DNA of 64,000 nt from CBDAUN01 sp965214875. Its GTDB lineage: Bacteria; Pseudomonadota; Gammaproteobacteria; Arenicellales; JAJDZL01. Where the stretch lies: NCBI GenBank assembly GCA_965214875.1, contig OZ243980.1, positions 1-64,000 on the forward strand. The letters run 5' to 3'. Numbering within the stretch: the first letter of the stretch is position 1; each line of letters starts with the position of its first letter. Below are positions 44,271 through 53,805 of the stretch, piece after piece. The position numbers and the translations under genes were made by a program. The notes beneath the pieces are model-generated. The model was not told the origin of the DNA. It did not search any database and saw only the letters and a program-made list of their open reading frames with translations.

Positions 44271-44735
44271 CTATATACCATCTGCTTTGCCGGACTTCAT
44301 GCCGAGTTTGTGCAGGATCGACTCTTCAATGCTTTCCATGCGGTTTGCCTCAGCGGGGGTCTGATGGTCGTATCCGCATAGGTGAAGCACGCCATGCGCG
44401 ACAACGCGGGCCCAATGCGCATCGCGCGGCTGTCCAAGCTCGTGCGCGTTCCGTTCGACTATCGAGGCGCAGACGACGACATCGCCGAGCGGGATAGGCT
44501 CGAGTTTCAGCAGCGGGTCGCACGGAAACGCGAGCACGTCGGTAGGCTTGTCCTGATTGCGGTAGCGCTGATTGAGCGTGACGATCTCGCTTTCTTCGAC
44601 AATTCGGACAGTCAGCTCGACACCGTGGCGATCGACTGAATCAAGCGTGCTTCGTATCCAGTCGTCAATGTCGGACGCGCTTGGCGCGTCATTTGCCTGG
44701 CAGGCAAGTTGAACGTCGGTGCGGTTGCGCATCAC
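44271..44735 (-). CDS. ybeY: Endoribonuclease YbeY
   Basis: 154 residues. The zinc-binding motif HGVLHLCGYDHQTPAEA matches the family H-G-x-L-H-L-x-G-Y-D-H signature. YbeY acts in 16S rRNA 3' maturation and ribosome quality control. It overlaps the phoH stop by ATGA, so the pair is coupled. Confidence 0.95.
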   Translation of the reverse strand: MMRNRTDVQLACQANDAPSASDIDDWIRSTLDSVDRHGVELTVRIVEESEIVTLNQRYRNQDKPTDVLAFPCDPLLKLEPIPLGDVVVCASIVERNAHELGQPRDAHWARVVAHGVLHLCGYDHQTPAEANRMESIEESILHKLGMKSGKADGI

Positions 44736-45700
44736 TTTTCGGCGCTTGGCCTAGCTTCGTTGTCGTACGCCTGCACGATGGCCTGCACCAAGGGGTGTCG
44801 CACCACATCGCATGCCTGAAACTTGACGATGCTGATGCCGTCGATCTTGTCAAGTATCCGGACTGCATGCCTAAGCCCCGATTCTTGCGGCTTGGGCAGG
44901 TCGACTTGGGTGATGTCGCCGGTAATGACGGTGCGCGACCGCATTCCGATGCGGGTCAGGAACATCTTCATCTGCTCGCGCGTGGTGTTTTGCGCTTCGT
45001 CGAGGATGATGAAAGCGTCATTCAAGGTTCGGCCACGCATGAACGCCAACGGCGCCAGTTCGATGACTTCGCGCTCAAGCAGTCTGCCAACTCGATCGAA
45101 GCCGAGCATTTCATATAACGCGTCATAGAGCGGGCGCAGATACGGGTTGACTTTTTGACCGATATCGCCTGGCAAAAAGCCGAGTCGTTCGCCCGCTTCG
45201 ACCACCGGCCGTACCAGCACGATGCGGCTGACCTCATCGGATGCAAGCGCTTGCGCGGCCGCGGCGACCGCCAGATAGGTTTTGCCAGTGCCCGCCGGTC
45301 CGACCCCGATACACACATCATTGCGCTCGATCGCCTTCAAATAGTTGTTCTGAGCCGGATTGCGAGCACGAATAACCGATTTTCGCACTTTGATGGAAAT
45401 CATGTCATCGCGGTTTTTAGGATGCGAGGAGATCTGGCAGATTTCGCTTTGGATCATATCGGCGCTCAAGTCGTGCGAATGTTCCGCAAGCGCGTATAGA
45501 TCGCGCAAAAGCTGCTCTGCAACCTGCGCATTGCGCTCGACCCCGTCAATGCGAAACAGGTTTCCACGATGGGAAATGATGACATCGAAGTGCGCCTCGA
45601 TCGCTTTGATGTTGGTGTTGTACTCGCCGCACAGCGCGGCCAGCTTTTTGCTGTCCGCTGGTGTCAGGGCAAAAACATTCGCTACGGGAGCTGGGTCCAA
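44732..45700 (-). CDS. ybeZ: PhoH-like ATPase (YbeZ)
   Basis: 322 residues from TTG 45700, with AGGA about 9 bases upstream; no in-frame ATG or GTG gives a full domain. P-loop GVGPAGTGKTYLAVA near residue 133 and Walker B FIILDEAQNTTREQM. It is an RNA-helicase-like ATPase that works with YbeY. 15 bases separate it from miaB. Confidence 0.93.
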   Translation of the reverse strand: MDPAPVANVFALTPADSKKLAALCGEYNTNIKAIEAHFDVIISHRGNLFRIDGVERNAQVAEQLLRDLYALAEHSHDLSADMIQSEICQISSHPKNRDDMISIKVRKSVIRARNPAQNNYLKAIERNDVCIGVGPAGTGKTYLAVAAAAQALASDEVSRIVLVRPVVEAGERLGFLPGDIGQKVNPYLRPLYDALYEMLGFDRVGRLLEREVIELAPLAFMRGRTLNDAFIILDEAQNTTREQMKMFLTRIGMRSRTVITGDITQVDLPKPQESGLRHAVRILDKIDGISIVKFQACDVVRHPLVQAIVQAYDNEARPSAEK

Positions 45701-45715
45701 TTTCAGACATCCTGC

Positions 45716-47065
45716 TTAGTTCAATCGCCGATCGTCTGCTGGCACCCGCTCGCCTTGCAGCGAATTGGGCATGGCGCGTGTGATGTTCACGTCGATAAAT
45801 TGACCGACAGCTTCGGCGCCGGCATCGAAATTGACCACGCGATTGTTTTCGGTGCGTCCGGACATTTGCTCGCGGCTGCGTTTCGAGGCGCCTTCGACCA
45901 AAACGGATTGCACGCTGCCGACCATGGATTCGCTTAGCTCGTTAGCCAGTTCGCCGAGTCTGCTTTGCAGGCGCGCCAAGCGCCGCCGCTTGATTTCAAG
46001 CGGCGCATTGTCTGACAGGCCGGCAGCAGGCGTTCCTGGCCGTGCGCTGTAAAGAAAGCTGTATGACTGGTCGAATCGAATCTCGTCAATCAAGTCCATG
46101 GTTAATTCAAAATCTTCTTCGGTCTCTCCGGGAAATCCGACGATGAAGTCTGAGGAAAGGCTGATGCCGCTAATGCAGTTTCTCAATTTGCCGATGATAT
46201 CCCGATAGTCTTGCCGCGTGTAGCGGCGCTTCATGCGCGCCAGAATTTTGTCTGAGCCGCTTTGCACCGGCAAGTGCACCTGCCGTGCTAGTTTCGGCAG
46301 CTCGCCATGCGCCTCGCACAGCGCGTCGGTGAACTCCAAAGGATGCGATGTAGTGTAGCGAATTCGCCCGATGCCGTCGATTTCATGAATATAGCGCAGC
46401 AATTCCGCAAAGTCGACAATGCCGCCGTCGTGGGTTTTGCCGCGGTAGGCATTAACGTTTTGCCCTAGCAGGGTCACTTCGCGCACGCCCTGGACTGAAA
46501 GTTCGAATGCTTCTGCGATGACATCGTCGAATGGCCGGCTGTATTCCTCGCCGCGGGTATAGGGCACCACGCAAAAGCTGCAATACTTGCTGCATCCTTC
46601 CATGATTGAAACGAAGGCTCGCGGTCCGTCGACCCGCCGCGGCGGCAGGCAGTCGAATTTCTCGATTTCCGGAAACGATACGTCCACCCGCGACCGCCGG
46701 TTGAGCATGGCTTCGTCGACCATGTCGCTTACCCGATGATAGGTCTGAGGTCCGAACACGAAGTCGACATGGGGCGCTTTGCTGAGAATGCTCGCACCCT
46801 CCTGGCTTGCTACGCATCCTCCAACGCCAATGATCATTTCTGGGTTGGCCGACTTCCAGGGGCGCCAGCGCCCCAGCTGCGAAAACACTTTCTCTTGAGC
46901 CTTTTCTCTGACTGAACAGGTATTCAGCAGCAGCAAGTCGGCTTGCTCGGGATAGTCTACCGTTTCATAGCCATGCGACTGCGCCAGCGAATCGGCAAGC
47001 CGCGATGAATCGTACTCGTTCATCTGACAGCCAAATGTTTTGATGTATAACTTACGATGGGTCAT
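45716..47065 (-). CDS. miaB: tRNA-2-methylthio-N6-dimethylallyladenosine synthase MiaB
   Basis: 449 residues. N-terminal UPF0004 domain (YIKTFGCQMNEYDS), radical-SAM cluster motif MEGCSKYCSFCVVPYTRG, and C-terminal TRAM domain. It adds the methylthio group to i6A37 of tRNA with SAM and an auxiliary Fe-S cluster. First gene of the block leading to lnt. Confidence 0.97.
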   Translation of the reverse strand: MTHRKLYIKTFGCQMNEYDSSRLADSLAQSHGYETVDYPEQADLLLLNTCSVREKAQEKVFSQLGRWRPWKSANPEMIIGVGGCVASQEGASILSKAPHVDFVFGPQTYHRVSDMVDEAMLNRRSRVDVSFPEIEKFDCLPPRRVDGPRAFVSIMEGCSKYCSFCVVPYTRGEEYSRPFDDVIAEAFELSVQGVREVTLLGQNVNAYRGKTHDGGIVDFAELLRYIHEIDGIGRIRYTTSHPLEFTDALCEAHGELPKLARQVHLPVQSGSDKILARMKRRYTRQDYRDIIGKLRNCISGISLSSDFIVGFPGETEEDFELTMDLIDEIRFDQSYSFLYSARPGTPAAGLSDNAPLEIKRRRLARLQSRLGELANELSESMVGSVQSVLVEGASKRSREQMSGRTENNRVVNFDAGAEAVGQFIDVNITRAMPNSLQGERVPADDRRLN

Positions 47066-47271
47066 GAACAGCGCTTGAAAAGGTTGGCGCTTGGGGAGCG
47101 GGAGGCGATCGCCGCTTCATGGCGTAGCGGTCGCCGACTGTTTCGGAATCATGCGTGGCTGCTGGGAAGAGTGTATTGAATGACCTAATCGCACCTTTTG
47201 GTGCAGTGGCTATTGTATCAACATGAAAAGGAGTTGCGTCAAGTGAAATTCTCGTCCGCCCGCCAGCTCCA

Positions 47272-47760
47272 ATGGAAACTGCGATGTCGATAGTGCCAGG
47301 CGATCAAGCTCCGCCCTTCGTGCTTCTCGACAGCTGCGGCAGCGAAGTGTCGAGCGAGCAGTTCAAAGGATCGAATCTTGTCATCTATTTCTACCCGCGC
47401 GACAACACCCCCGGATGCACGATTGAGGCTTGCGGATTTCGCGACATGCATGCTGAAATCCTTAACACCGGTACGCAAGTCGTCGGCATATCCCCGGATT
47501 CTCCGAGCTCGCATGTGAAGTTTATCAACAAGCATCGATTGCCGTTCCCGCTATTGTCGGATCCGGATGGCGGCGTGATGAGTCAGTACGGCGCCTATCG
47601 CGACAATGCGCTGCGAACTGTGAAGTTGCTGCGCGTTGTGCGCTCGACAGTGCTGATTGATGCGAACGGCATTGTCGTTCGGCATTGGGAAAAGGTGAAA
47701 ATGAAAGACCATCGGAATCATGCCGCGCATGTGCTAGAGGCGATTCAGCAGATCAGCTAA
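47272..47760 (+). CDS. bcp: Bcp/PrxQ-type thiol peroxidase
   Basis: 162 residues from ATG 47272; ATG 47284 (MSIVPGDQAPPF) is equally possible and neither has a clear ribosome site. Peroxidatic Cys49 and resolving Cys54 lie in NTPGCTIEACGF, the five-residue spacing of the PrxQ class. It reduces hydroperoxides using thioredoxin. Convergent with cysK, stops overlapping by 4 bases. Confidence 0.92.
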   Translation: METAMSIVPGDQAPPFVLLDSCGSEVSSEQFKGSNLVIYFYPRDNTPGCTIEACGFRDMHAEILNTGTQVVGISPDSPSSHVKFINKHRLPFPLLSDPDGGVMSQYGAYRDNALRTVKLLRVVRSTVLIDANGIVVRHWEKVKMKDHRNHAAHVLEAIQQIS

Positions 47761-48689
47761 TCCGAAATCTCGCTTGTTTCGCCCCACAAGTCGGTGCTCA
47801 GGTAGCGTTCTCCGGTATCCGGGAGAATCGCAATAATGGTTTTGCCCTGATAGTCGTCGCGTTCGGCAAGCATCAGCATGCCGCTCACGGATGCCCCCGA
47901 TGATATGCCTGCGAATATTCCTTCATCGCGCGCAAGGTAGCGCGCGGCGCGGTAGGCATCCTCCCAGCCGATCTGCAAAATTTCTTCATAGGCGCTGGTA
48001 TCGAGGATTTCAGGGATAAAACCTGGCGCTGTGCCCATGATCTTGTGTTTGCCGGGCACTCCGGTAGACAGAATCGGCGCATCTTGCGGTTCCGTCGCGA
48101 CGACCCGGACGTTCGGGATCATCTGCTTTAGGTACTTGCCCATGCCGGATATGGTGCCGCCGGTTCCGGTGGTGCAGACAATTGCATCAAGCTCGTTGCC
48201 GAAGTCGTCATAGATCTCCTTAGCAGTTTGCCGATGGGCCTCGATGTTGGCCTGATTGAAGTGCTGGCCTACAAAGAAGTAGCCTTTTTGCTGTTCAAGC
48301 TCGCGGGCATGCTCGATGGCGCCCTTCGTGCCCAGTTCAGCGGGGGTTAGAATAATTTCCGCGCCGTAGGCTTTGAGTATGAGCTTTCGCTCCTCGCTCA
48401 TATCGGCGGCCATCGTGAAGACCGCCCGGTAGCCTTTGTAGGCGGCAACCATGGCAAGCCCGATACCGGTATTGCCTGAAGTGGGCTCAATAATGGTATC
48501 GCCTGGCTTTAGAAGGCCGCGCAGCTCCGCGTCTTCGATCATATTCAGCGCGGGCCGATCCTTGACTGATCCTGCGGGGTTGAAGCTTTCGATCTTGACC
48601 CAAAGATTGGAGCCTCCTGACCCCGGCGCCTTGTTCAGCCTGACGATCGGCGTGTTGCCGACGGTTTGGAGGATGTTTTCGTATTTCAC
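47757..48689 (-). CDS. cysK: Cysteine synthase A (O-acetylserine sulfhydrylase)
   Basis: 310 residues. PLP Lys43 in NPAGSVKDRPAL, the substrate loop PTSGNTGIG near 68-76, and a C-terminal GISSGASVSGML that binds PLP phosphate. It makes cysteine from O-acetylserine and sulfide, and so feeds sulfur to desulfurases. No other cys genes adjoin. Confidence 0.95.
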   Translation of the reverse strand: MKYENILQTVGNTPIVRLNKAPGSGGSNLWVKIESFNPAGSVKDRPALNMIEDAELRGLLKPGDTIIEPTSGNTGIGLAMVAAYKGYRAVFTMAADMSEERKLILKAYGAEIILTPAELGTKGAIEHARELEQQKGYFFVGQHFNQANIEAHRQTAKEIYDDFGNELDAIVCTTGTGGTISGMGKYLKQMIPNVRVVATEPQDAPILSTGVPGKHKIMGTAPGFIPEILDTSAYEEILQIGWEDAYRAARYLARDEGIFAGISSGASVSGMLMLAERDDYQGKTIIAILPDTGERYLSTDLWGETSEISD

Positions 48690-48790
48690 GGTTATGGTGC
48701 CAAGCTGGTTGTCTGTTCAGCGGAGCAAAGTGCGCATGAATGCGGCACTCAGTGCTTCATATGGTGTCGGTTATGGCGATGGCAAGCCTG

Positions 48791-49915
48791 CTATTGGCAG
48801 CTTAAACGCCGGTAGCGCGACTGATGATGCATCGCGTCGCCAAAGCTTTGGTTCAAGGCGGTGATGCGCTTTAGATAGTGCCCGATCGGCAACTCGTCCA
48901 TCATGCCCATTGCGCCATGCAGTTGAATGGCCTGTTCGGCAACCTCGATGGCGGCTTCGCCGATTTGCCATTTTGCCGCGGAAACAAGCATGTCCTGCTC
49001 CGCTCCAGCCAATTCATCAATGGCCCGAGCCGCGTCGAGCGAAAGGCTTTGCGCCAATTCGCACTGCATATACATGTCGACCGCGCGATGCTGCAATGCT
49101 TGAAACGACCCGATCTTAGTGCCGAATTGGGATCGCGTCTTCAGGTATTGGAGCGTCTGCTCAAAGACAGCAAACATGGCGCCGGTCATTTCTGCGCAGG
49201 TCGCCGCTGCGGCGCAGTTGGAGGCGGAATGGATGGTATCGAACGCACCTCCTTCAGTTCCGATTGGCGTGGCGAGCGCATTGTCGAACTTGATTGTCGA
49301 GGCGCGTCCGCCGTCATGCGTCCAGTAGCTAGTCATGCTGACACCCTTGCTGCGGCTAGGAAGCGCAAAAAGAGAAATCCCTTCTCGGTCAAGCGTCTTT
49401 CCGCAGGTACGCGCCACTACGATCAGCTCGGTTGCGACATGGCCGTAGGCAACGGCGACTTTTTCGCCTTGCAGCGCATATCGGCCGTCTTTCGGAGTTG
49501 CTGAGGTGGCAACATGCTGAATGTTGTAGCGTGCGCGCGGTTCGCAAGCGGCAACTGCGCAAATCGCCGCGCCAGATCCGATTTCGCCAATCAAGTCCTG
49601 CAGTTGCGGGCTTCCGGCTTCGAGCAGCCTTGGCGCAAAAACCGAGCTGGTCAGATATGGGCTCATGACCATGCCGCGACCGAACTGATGCATTACGACG
49701 TGGATGTCGCCTTGGCTGCAGCCGTAGCCGCCAGCTTTGCTCGAAATCGGCAGCGCCAGCCAGCCCAGCTCGGCAAAGGTGCGCCAATGCTCTTTGGAAA
49801 AGCCGCCTTCGAGCGATATGCAATGCTTTCGCTGATCGAAAGAATATTGCTCCTGAACGAATCGGGCGGCCTGGTCAGCGAGAATGCTTTGGATATCGGC
49901 GCTGCCGGCTTGCAT
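48791..49915 (-). CDS. Acyl-CoA dehydrogenase family protein (subunit 2)
   Basis: 374 residues from ATG 49915 (MQAGSADIQSIL). It has the helical-sheet-helical ACAD fold, with a C-terminal AIQLHGAMGMMDELPIG block that contacts FAD. The usual catalytic Glu is not identifiable by eye. It starts one base after the other acyl-CoA dehydrogenase stop, and such pairs often form a heteromeric enzyme (as in sterol side-chain ChsE-type or FadE pairs). FAD flavoprotein; substrate unknown. Confidence 0.82.
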   Translation of the reverse strand: MQAGSADIQSILADQAARFVQEQYSFDQRKHCISLEGGFSKEHWRTFAELGWLALPISSKAGGYGCSQGDIHVVMHQFGRGMVMSPYLTSSVFAPRLLEAGSPQLQDLIGEIGSGAAICAVAACEPRARYNIQHVATSATPKDGRYALQGEKVAVAYGHVATELIVVARTCGKTLDREGISLFALPSRSKGVSMTSYWTHDGGRASTIKFDNALATPIGTEGGAFDTIHSASNCAAAATCAEMTGAMFAVFEQTLQYLKTRSQFGTKIGSFQALQHRAVDMYMQCELAQSLSLDAARAIDELAGAEQDMLVSAAKWQIGEAAIEVAEQAIQLHGAMGMMDELPIGHYLKRITALNQSFGDAMHHQSRYRRLSCQ

Positions 49916-49916
49916 G

Positions 49917-51119
49917 CTACAGCCCAAGGACCGACTTGGCGATGATGTTTCGCATCACTTCATTCGAGCCGGAATAGATCGGCGTCTTGCGATAGTTGAA
50001 GTAGTTTCTCGCCGCGTCAGATGCAGCAAAAGGATGATCTGCGGGATAATCGATGCTTGCGCTTCGCGGCATGTCGATCAGCGAAAGGATGCCGGCAGCT
50101 TGCGCGGCTAGCCTGAAAGTGTCGCACTGAAGTTCGGTTCCGCGAATTTTCAGCATTGACGATTCGGCACCCTGGTCCTCGTTTTGCGAACCGAATAAAA
50201 ACCGGCGTTCGGTCAGTTCAAGCGCATGCAGAGCGGTTTCAATGCGGCAGATTCGGTCGGCATATTCCGGCTCGTCGATTAGCCGCTTGCCGCTACAGGG
50301 GTTGGCCGCGCTTGCGAGTTTTTTCAGCCTGCCTAATGCGGCGCGCGTTCTTGCGACCTCTGCGGTGCCGAAGCGCTCCAGGCCAAGCAGGTGCTTGGCG
50401 ATCTCCCATCCCTGGCTTTCTTCGCCCAGGCGCTGGTTCACGGATACGCGCACGTCTTCGAAGAACACTTGATTGACTTCGTGGGTGCCTTCGAAGAGCA
50501 ATAGCGGCCTAACTGAAATTCCGGGCGACTTGAGGTCTATCATCATGAAGGTGATGCCGGCCTGCTTTTTGCCTTCATTGCTGGTTCGAAAGATGCCAAA
50601 AATCCAGTCGGCGATATGCGCTTCGCTGGTCCAGATTTTCGATCCGTTGACTACATAGCATTCACCGTCACGGACAGCGCGGCACTGCAGCGAAGCCAAG
50701 TCGGAGCCGGAGCCGGGCTCAGAAAAACCCTGGCACCACAGCGTGTCGGCGTTGAGAATCCCGGGAAGAAACCGCCCAAGCTGCTCATCTGTGCCGTATT
50801 TGAACAAGGTGGGACCGAGCATTCCGGCACCGTAGATCATCAGGCGCGGCGCGTCGTTCAAGGCAATTTCCTGTTCGAACACATATTGCTGCTCGTCGGA
50901 CCAGCCTGGTCCGCCGTATTCCTTTGGCCAGCTTGGGCAGCACCAGCCGCCTTGGTTTTTAAGTATTCGGTGCCAGCGAACTTGTGCTTCGCGCGGCAGG
51001 TCCATGATCTCTCTGGCAACCATCGAGCGAATGTCTTCGGGCAGGTGATCTTGAATGAACGTCCTGACTTGGAGTCGGAAGTCTTCGACTGAGGGGATGA
51101 ATTTCGGGATTGCGAGCAT
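49917..51119 (-). CDS. Acyl-CoA dehydrogenase family protein (subunit 1)
   Basis: 400 residues. ACAD fold with WCQGFSEPGSGSDLASLQ and VVNGSKIWTSEAHIADW (FAD and acyl-CoA contacts) and C-terminal YSGSNEVMRNIIAK. It oxidises an acyl-CoA to the enoyl form, passing electrons to ETF. First of the pair with 48791-49915; the aminotransferase is 75 bases upstream on the same strand. Substrate unknown. Confidence 0.88.
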   Translation of the reverse strand: MLAIPKFIPSVEDFRLQVRTFIQDHLPEDIRSMVAREIMDLPREAQVRWHRILKNQGGWCCPSWPKEYGGPGWSDEQQYVFEQEIALNDAPRLMIYGAGMLGPTLFKYGTDEQLGRFLPGILNADTLWCQGFSEPGSGSDLASLQCRAVRDGECYVVNGSKIWTSEAHIADWIFGIFRTSNEGKKQAGITFMMIDLKSPGISVRPLLLFEGTHEVNQVFFEDVRVSVNQRLGEESQGWEIAKHLLGLERFGTAEVARTRAALGRLKKLASAANPCSGKRLIDEPEYADRICRIETALHALELTERRFLFGSQNEDQGAESSMLKIRGTELQCDTFRLAAQAAGILSLIDMPRSASIDYPADHPFAASDAARNYFNYRKTPIYSGSNEVMRNIIAKSVLGL

Positions 51120-51194
51120 GGACCGAGGCGGACGCTGCTGAGAACGGCTATATGGTGCCAGGACAATTGCGAAATCGAGATTGCCAGCGGGTCA

Positions 51195-52412
51195 TCAAGT
51201 GCTGGCAGAAGGCATCGCCTTATTGCGAAAGTCGGCAACGCATCGTCTTATCATTTCGCAGGACCTGCGCAGATTGTTTTCGGATTCGCCGACATTGATG
51301 CGCAGCAGTCCTGCCCCCGATTGTCCGAATGCATCGCACGGCAGTACTGCGATGTCGTAGTGATTCAGTAGATGCCAGGCGAATTCCTTGTCTGGCACGC
51401 CGAGTCGTCGCACATCGAAAAGAACGAACATGCCAACCGTTGAGCCGCGAACGCTGATGCCTTCGATCTTTTCGATGTGCGAAATGACCAGGTTGCGCTT
51501 GTGGTTGATATGCTCGCGGATTTGATGGGAGATGGACGCGGTCTTGCTGAGCGCGTAGGTCGCGGCATCCTGCACGAACATGGGCAGTCCGTACGCCATG
51601 CACAAAGACAGGTTGTGCAAATGGCTAATGAGCTCTTCCGACGCGACCACCCAGCCCAGTCTCCAGCCTGTCATGCGGTGCGACTTCGACACGCTGGAAA
51701 TCGTCACGCAGATGTCGAAAGCGTCCGGCAGCGAGATTGGGCTCGAAAATGATCCTGGCTCGGCGAACGTAGAGTACACTTCATCGCTGATGAGCCATAA
51801 TCCGTTCTCCTTGCAGATTCGGACCAATTCGCGGATCCGCCATTTGTCGTATACGACTCCGGCCGGATTGTTGGGCGAGTTAATTACGACTGCCCGCGTC
51901 TTGTCGGTCAGCTTGCTTTGCAGCTGAGCCGGTTCGAATTGAAAGTTTTTCAGCGGATCTGTATGGATGCGAATCAGTTGGGCGCCGCCGGCAGTAAAAG
52001 TGGCATGATAGGTAGCATAGTAGGGCTCGATAACGATGGCATTGTCGCCTGGGCCCAAGGTGCAGAGCGAGCTGGCGAAAAGCGCATTTTGCGCACCGGC
52101 GAAAACAGCGCAGTTCCTGGTCGATACCCGTACGCCTGTCTGTGTGGTGAATTCGCTGGCGATTGCTGCGCGAAGATCAGGCTCGCCGCTGATTTCGCTG
52201 TAGTGATGGCGGCCTGAACGCAGGCTCTCAACCGCCGCCTCAACGATCGGCGCAGGGGTTGGCGCAACCGTCTCTTGGCCGATGGTCAAAATGACGACAT
52301 CATCGCCTTTGCGCTTGCGTTCGATAGCCTTCATATGCACGGCCCACGCGTCCGCGCCGCCGCCGACACGCTTGGCCAACTCAGAAAACCTGTTTTGTCC
52401 CTGATCTTTCAT
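51195..52412 (-). CDS. Class I/II aminotransferase (AruH-like)
   Basis: 405 residues from ATG 52412 (MKDQGQNRFSELAKR). PLP-fold motifs: INSPNNPAGVVY, LISDEVYSTF, and SSVSKSHRMTGWRLGWV with the Schiff-base Lys. Closest in feel to arginine/alanine-pyruvate type transaminases. It precedes the acyl-CoA dehydrogenase pair, so a joint amino-acid catabolic route is plausible, but no pathway can be fixed. Earlier in-frame starts are ignored. Confidence 0.82.
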   Translation of the reverse strand: MKDQGQNRFSELAKRVGGGADAWAVHMKAIERKRKGDDVVILTIGQETVAPTPAPIVEAAVESLRSGRHHYSEISGEPDLRAAIASEFTTQTGVRVSTRNCAVFAGAQNALFASSLCTLGPGDNAIVIEPYYATYHATFTAGGAQLIRIHTDPLKNFQFEPAQLQSKLTDKTRAVVINSPNNPAGVVYDKWRIRELVRICKENGLWLISDEVYSTFAEPGSFSSPISLPDAFDICVTISSVSKSHRMTGWRLGWVVASEELISHLHNLSLCMAYGLPMFVQDAATYALSKTASISHQIREHINHKRNLVISHIEKIEGISVRGSTVGMFVLFDVRRLGVPDKEFAWHLLNHYDIAVLPCDAFGQSGAGLLRINVGESENNLRRSCEMIRRCVADFRNKAMPSAST

Positions 52413-52549
52413 TCGCTTTTGAAAGTTAATGCGCCAGCAATTTTCAATCGCCCGTAGAATACAGCACAAGAGCTGAGATAGTGGCCTTTCGGTTCGCATT
52501 TGCCGAAGCAACTGTCGAAATCAAGCGTCAAAGGATCGAGATTTATAGC

Positions 52550-53779
52550 ATGCGAACTTTGGAACGGCCTGAAACAAGATTTGCCGGCATCTCCGCTGTG
52601 ATCAGCGATTTGGGCGGTGTGTATGTGGCCAATGGCGTAACGGCATTTGTTTTTTCGGCAACCGGTCCGGTTGCGATTGTGATTTCGGTCGGGCTCGCGG
52701 GCGGTTTGAGCGAGAGCGATTTGGCATCATGGATTTTCGGCGCATTCGTTATCGGCGGACTGATCACGCTTGGATTCAGCCTCGCCTATCGTCAGCCGCT
52801 CGGTTTTGCATGGACGATCCCCGGCTCCGTGCTGTTGGCGACTGCGCTTGACCACCTAAGCTTTGCCGAAGTGATCGGCGCATTTTGGGCGACGGGGGCG
52901 CTGATGGCAGTGATCGGGCTGAGCGGAAGTGTGAGAAAGGGTCTTGAGTCCATTCCGATGCCGATTGTGATGGGCATGGTATGCGGCATTTTTTTGCAAT
53001 TCGGGTTGGATCTTGTAAGCGCCTTTGAGCAGGAATTATGGGTGGCTGCGGTAATGGTTGCGGGCTATATTTGTGTGGCGGTTGCGCCTCGGCTGAGCCG
53101 GGTCTTTCCGCCAGCTGCTGCCGCGCTGGCGACCGGGGTGATCGCTGTCTGGTTGACGGGGTCGGCGAATTTCGACCAAGGTGTTGATCAATGGATTGCG
53201 CTTCCGAACCTGTATGTGCCCGAATTCTCGCGTCAAGCGCTGTTTGAACTGGTAATCCCGCTTGCCGTCTCGGTTCTGGTGGTGCAAAATGGGCAGGGCT
53301 ATGCGGTTTTGAGTGCCGCGGGACATCGCCCGCCGATCAATTCGATGACGGTGGCGTGCGGGCTAGGATCCATGCTGTTTGCTGCGTTCGGCGCGGTTTG
53401 CACCTGTGTTACCGGGCCTTCGAATGCGGTGTTGTCAAGTCAGGGCGAACTTGAGCGTCAGTATGCTGGCGCGATCGTGTTCGCCTTGCTATTGGTCTTG
53501 TTTGGCATTTTTGCGTCGGCCGCCGCATGGTTGCTGCTCAGTCTTCCTTATGCATTCATTGCGGTTTTAGGCGGCTTGGCGTTGCTGCCAGTGCTTCAGC
53601 GCGCTTTTGTTGCGTCGTTCAGCGGAGGGTTTACGCTTGGCGCTTTGGTTGCGATGCTGGTCACAGTGTCGGATATTTCAATCTGGAATATCGGATCGCC
53701 TTGTTGGGGGCTGGTTTTCGGGTTCGCGGCTTCGGGTTTGCTAGAGCGTGACGACTTTCGCGATTTGAGGCGTCATTGA
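52550..53779 (+). CDS. BenE-type benzoate/H+ symporter family protein
   Basis: 409 residues from ATG 52550 (MRTLERPETRFAG). Roughly twelve membrane helices; FAWTIPGSVLLATAL and VTGPSNAVLSSQGE match the family's conserved helices. BenE-type carriers import benzoate or other carboxylates with protons. No benzoate-degradation genes are near, so the substrate is open. Divergent from the aminotransferase. Confidence 0.85.
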   Translation: MRTLERPETRFAGISAVISDLGGVYVANGVTAFVFSATGPVAIVISVGLAGGLSESDLASWIFGAFVIGGLITLGFSLAYRQPLGFAWTIPGSVLLATALDHLSFAEVIGAFWATGALMAVIGLSGSVRKGLESIPMPIVMGMVCGIFLQFGLDLVSAFEQELWVAAVMVAGYICVAVAPRLSRVFPPAAAALATGVIAVWLTGSANFDQGVDQWIALPNLYVPEFSRQALFELVIPLAVSVLVVQNGQGYAVLSAAGHRPPINSMTVACGLGSMLFAAFGAVCTCVTGPSNAVLSSQGELERQYAGAIVFALLLVLFGIFASAAAWLLLSLPYAFIAVLGGLALLPVLQRAFVASFSGGFTLGALVAMLVTVSDISIWNIGSPCWGLVFGFAASGLLERDDFRDLRRH

Positions 53780-53805
53780 ACAAAGCCGGCCGGTGTGGGT
53801 CGGCC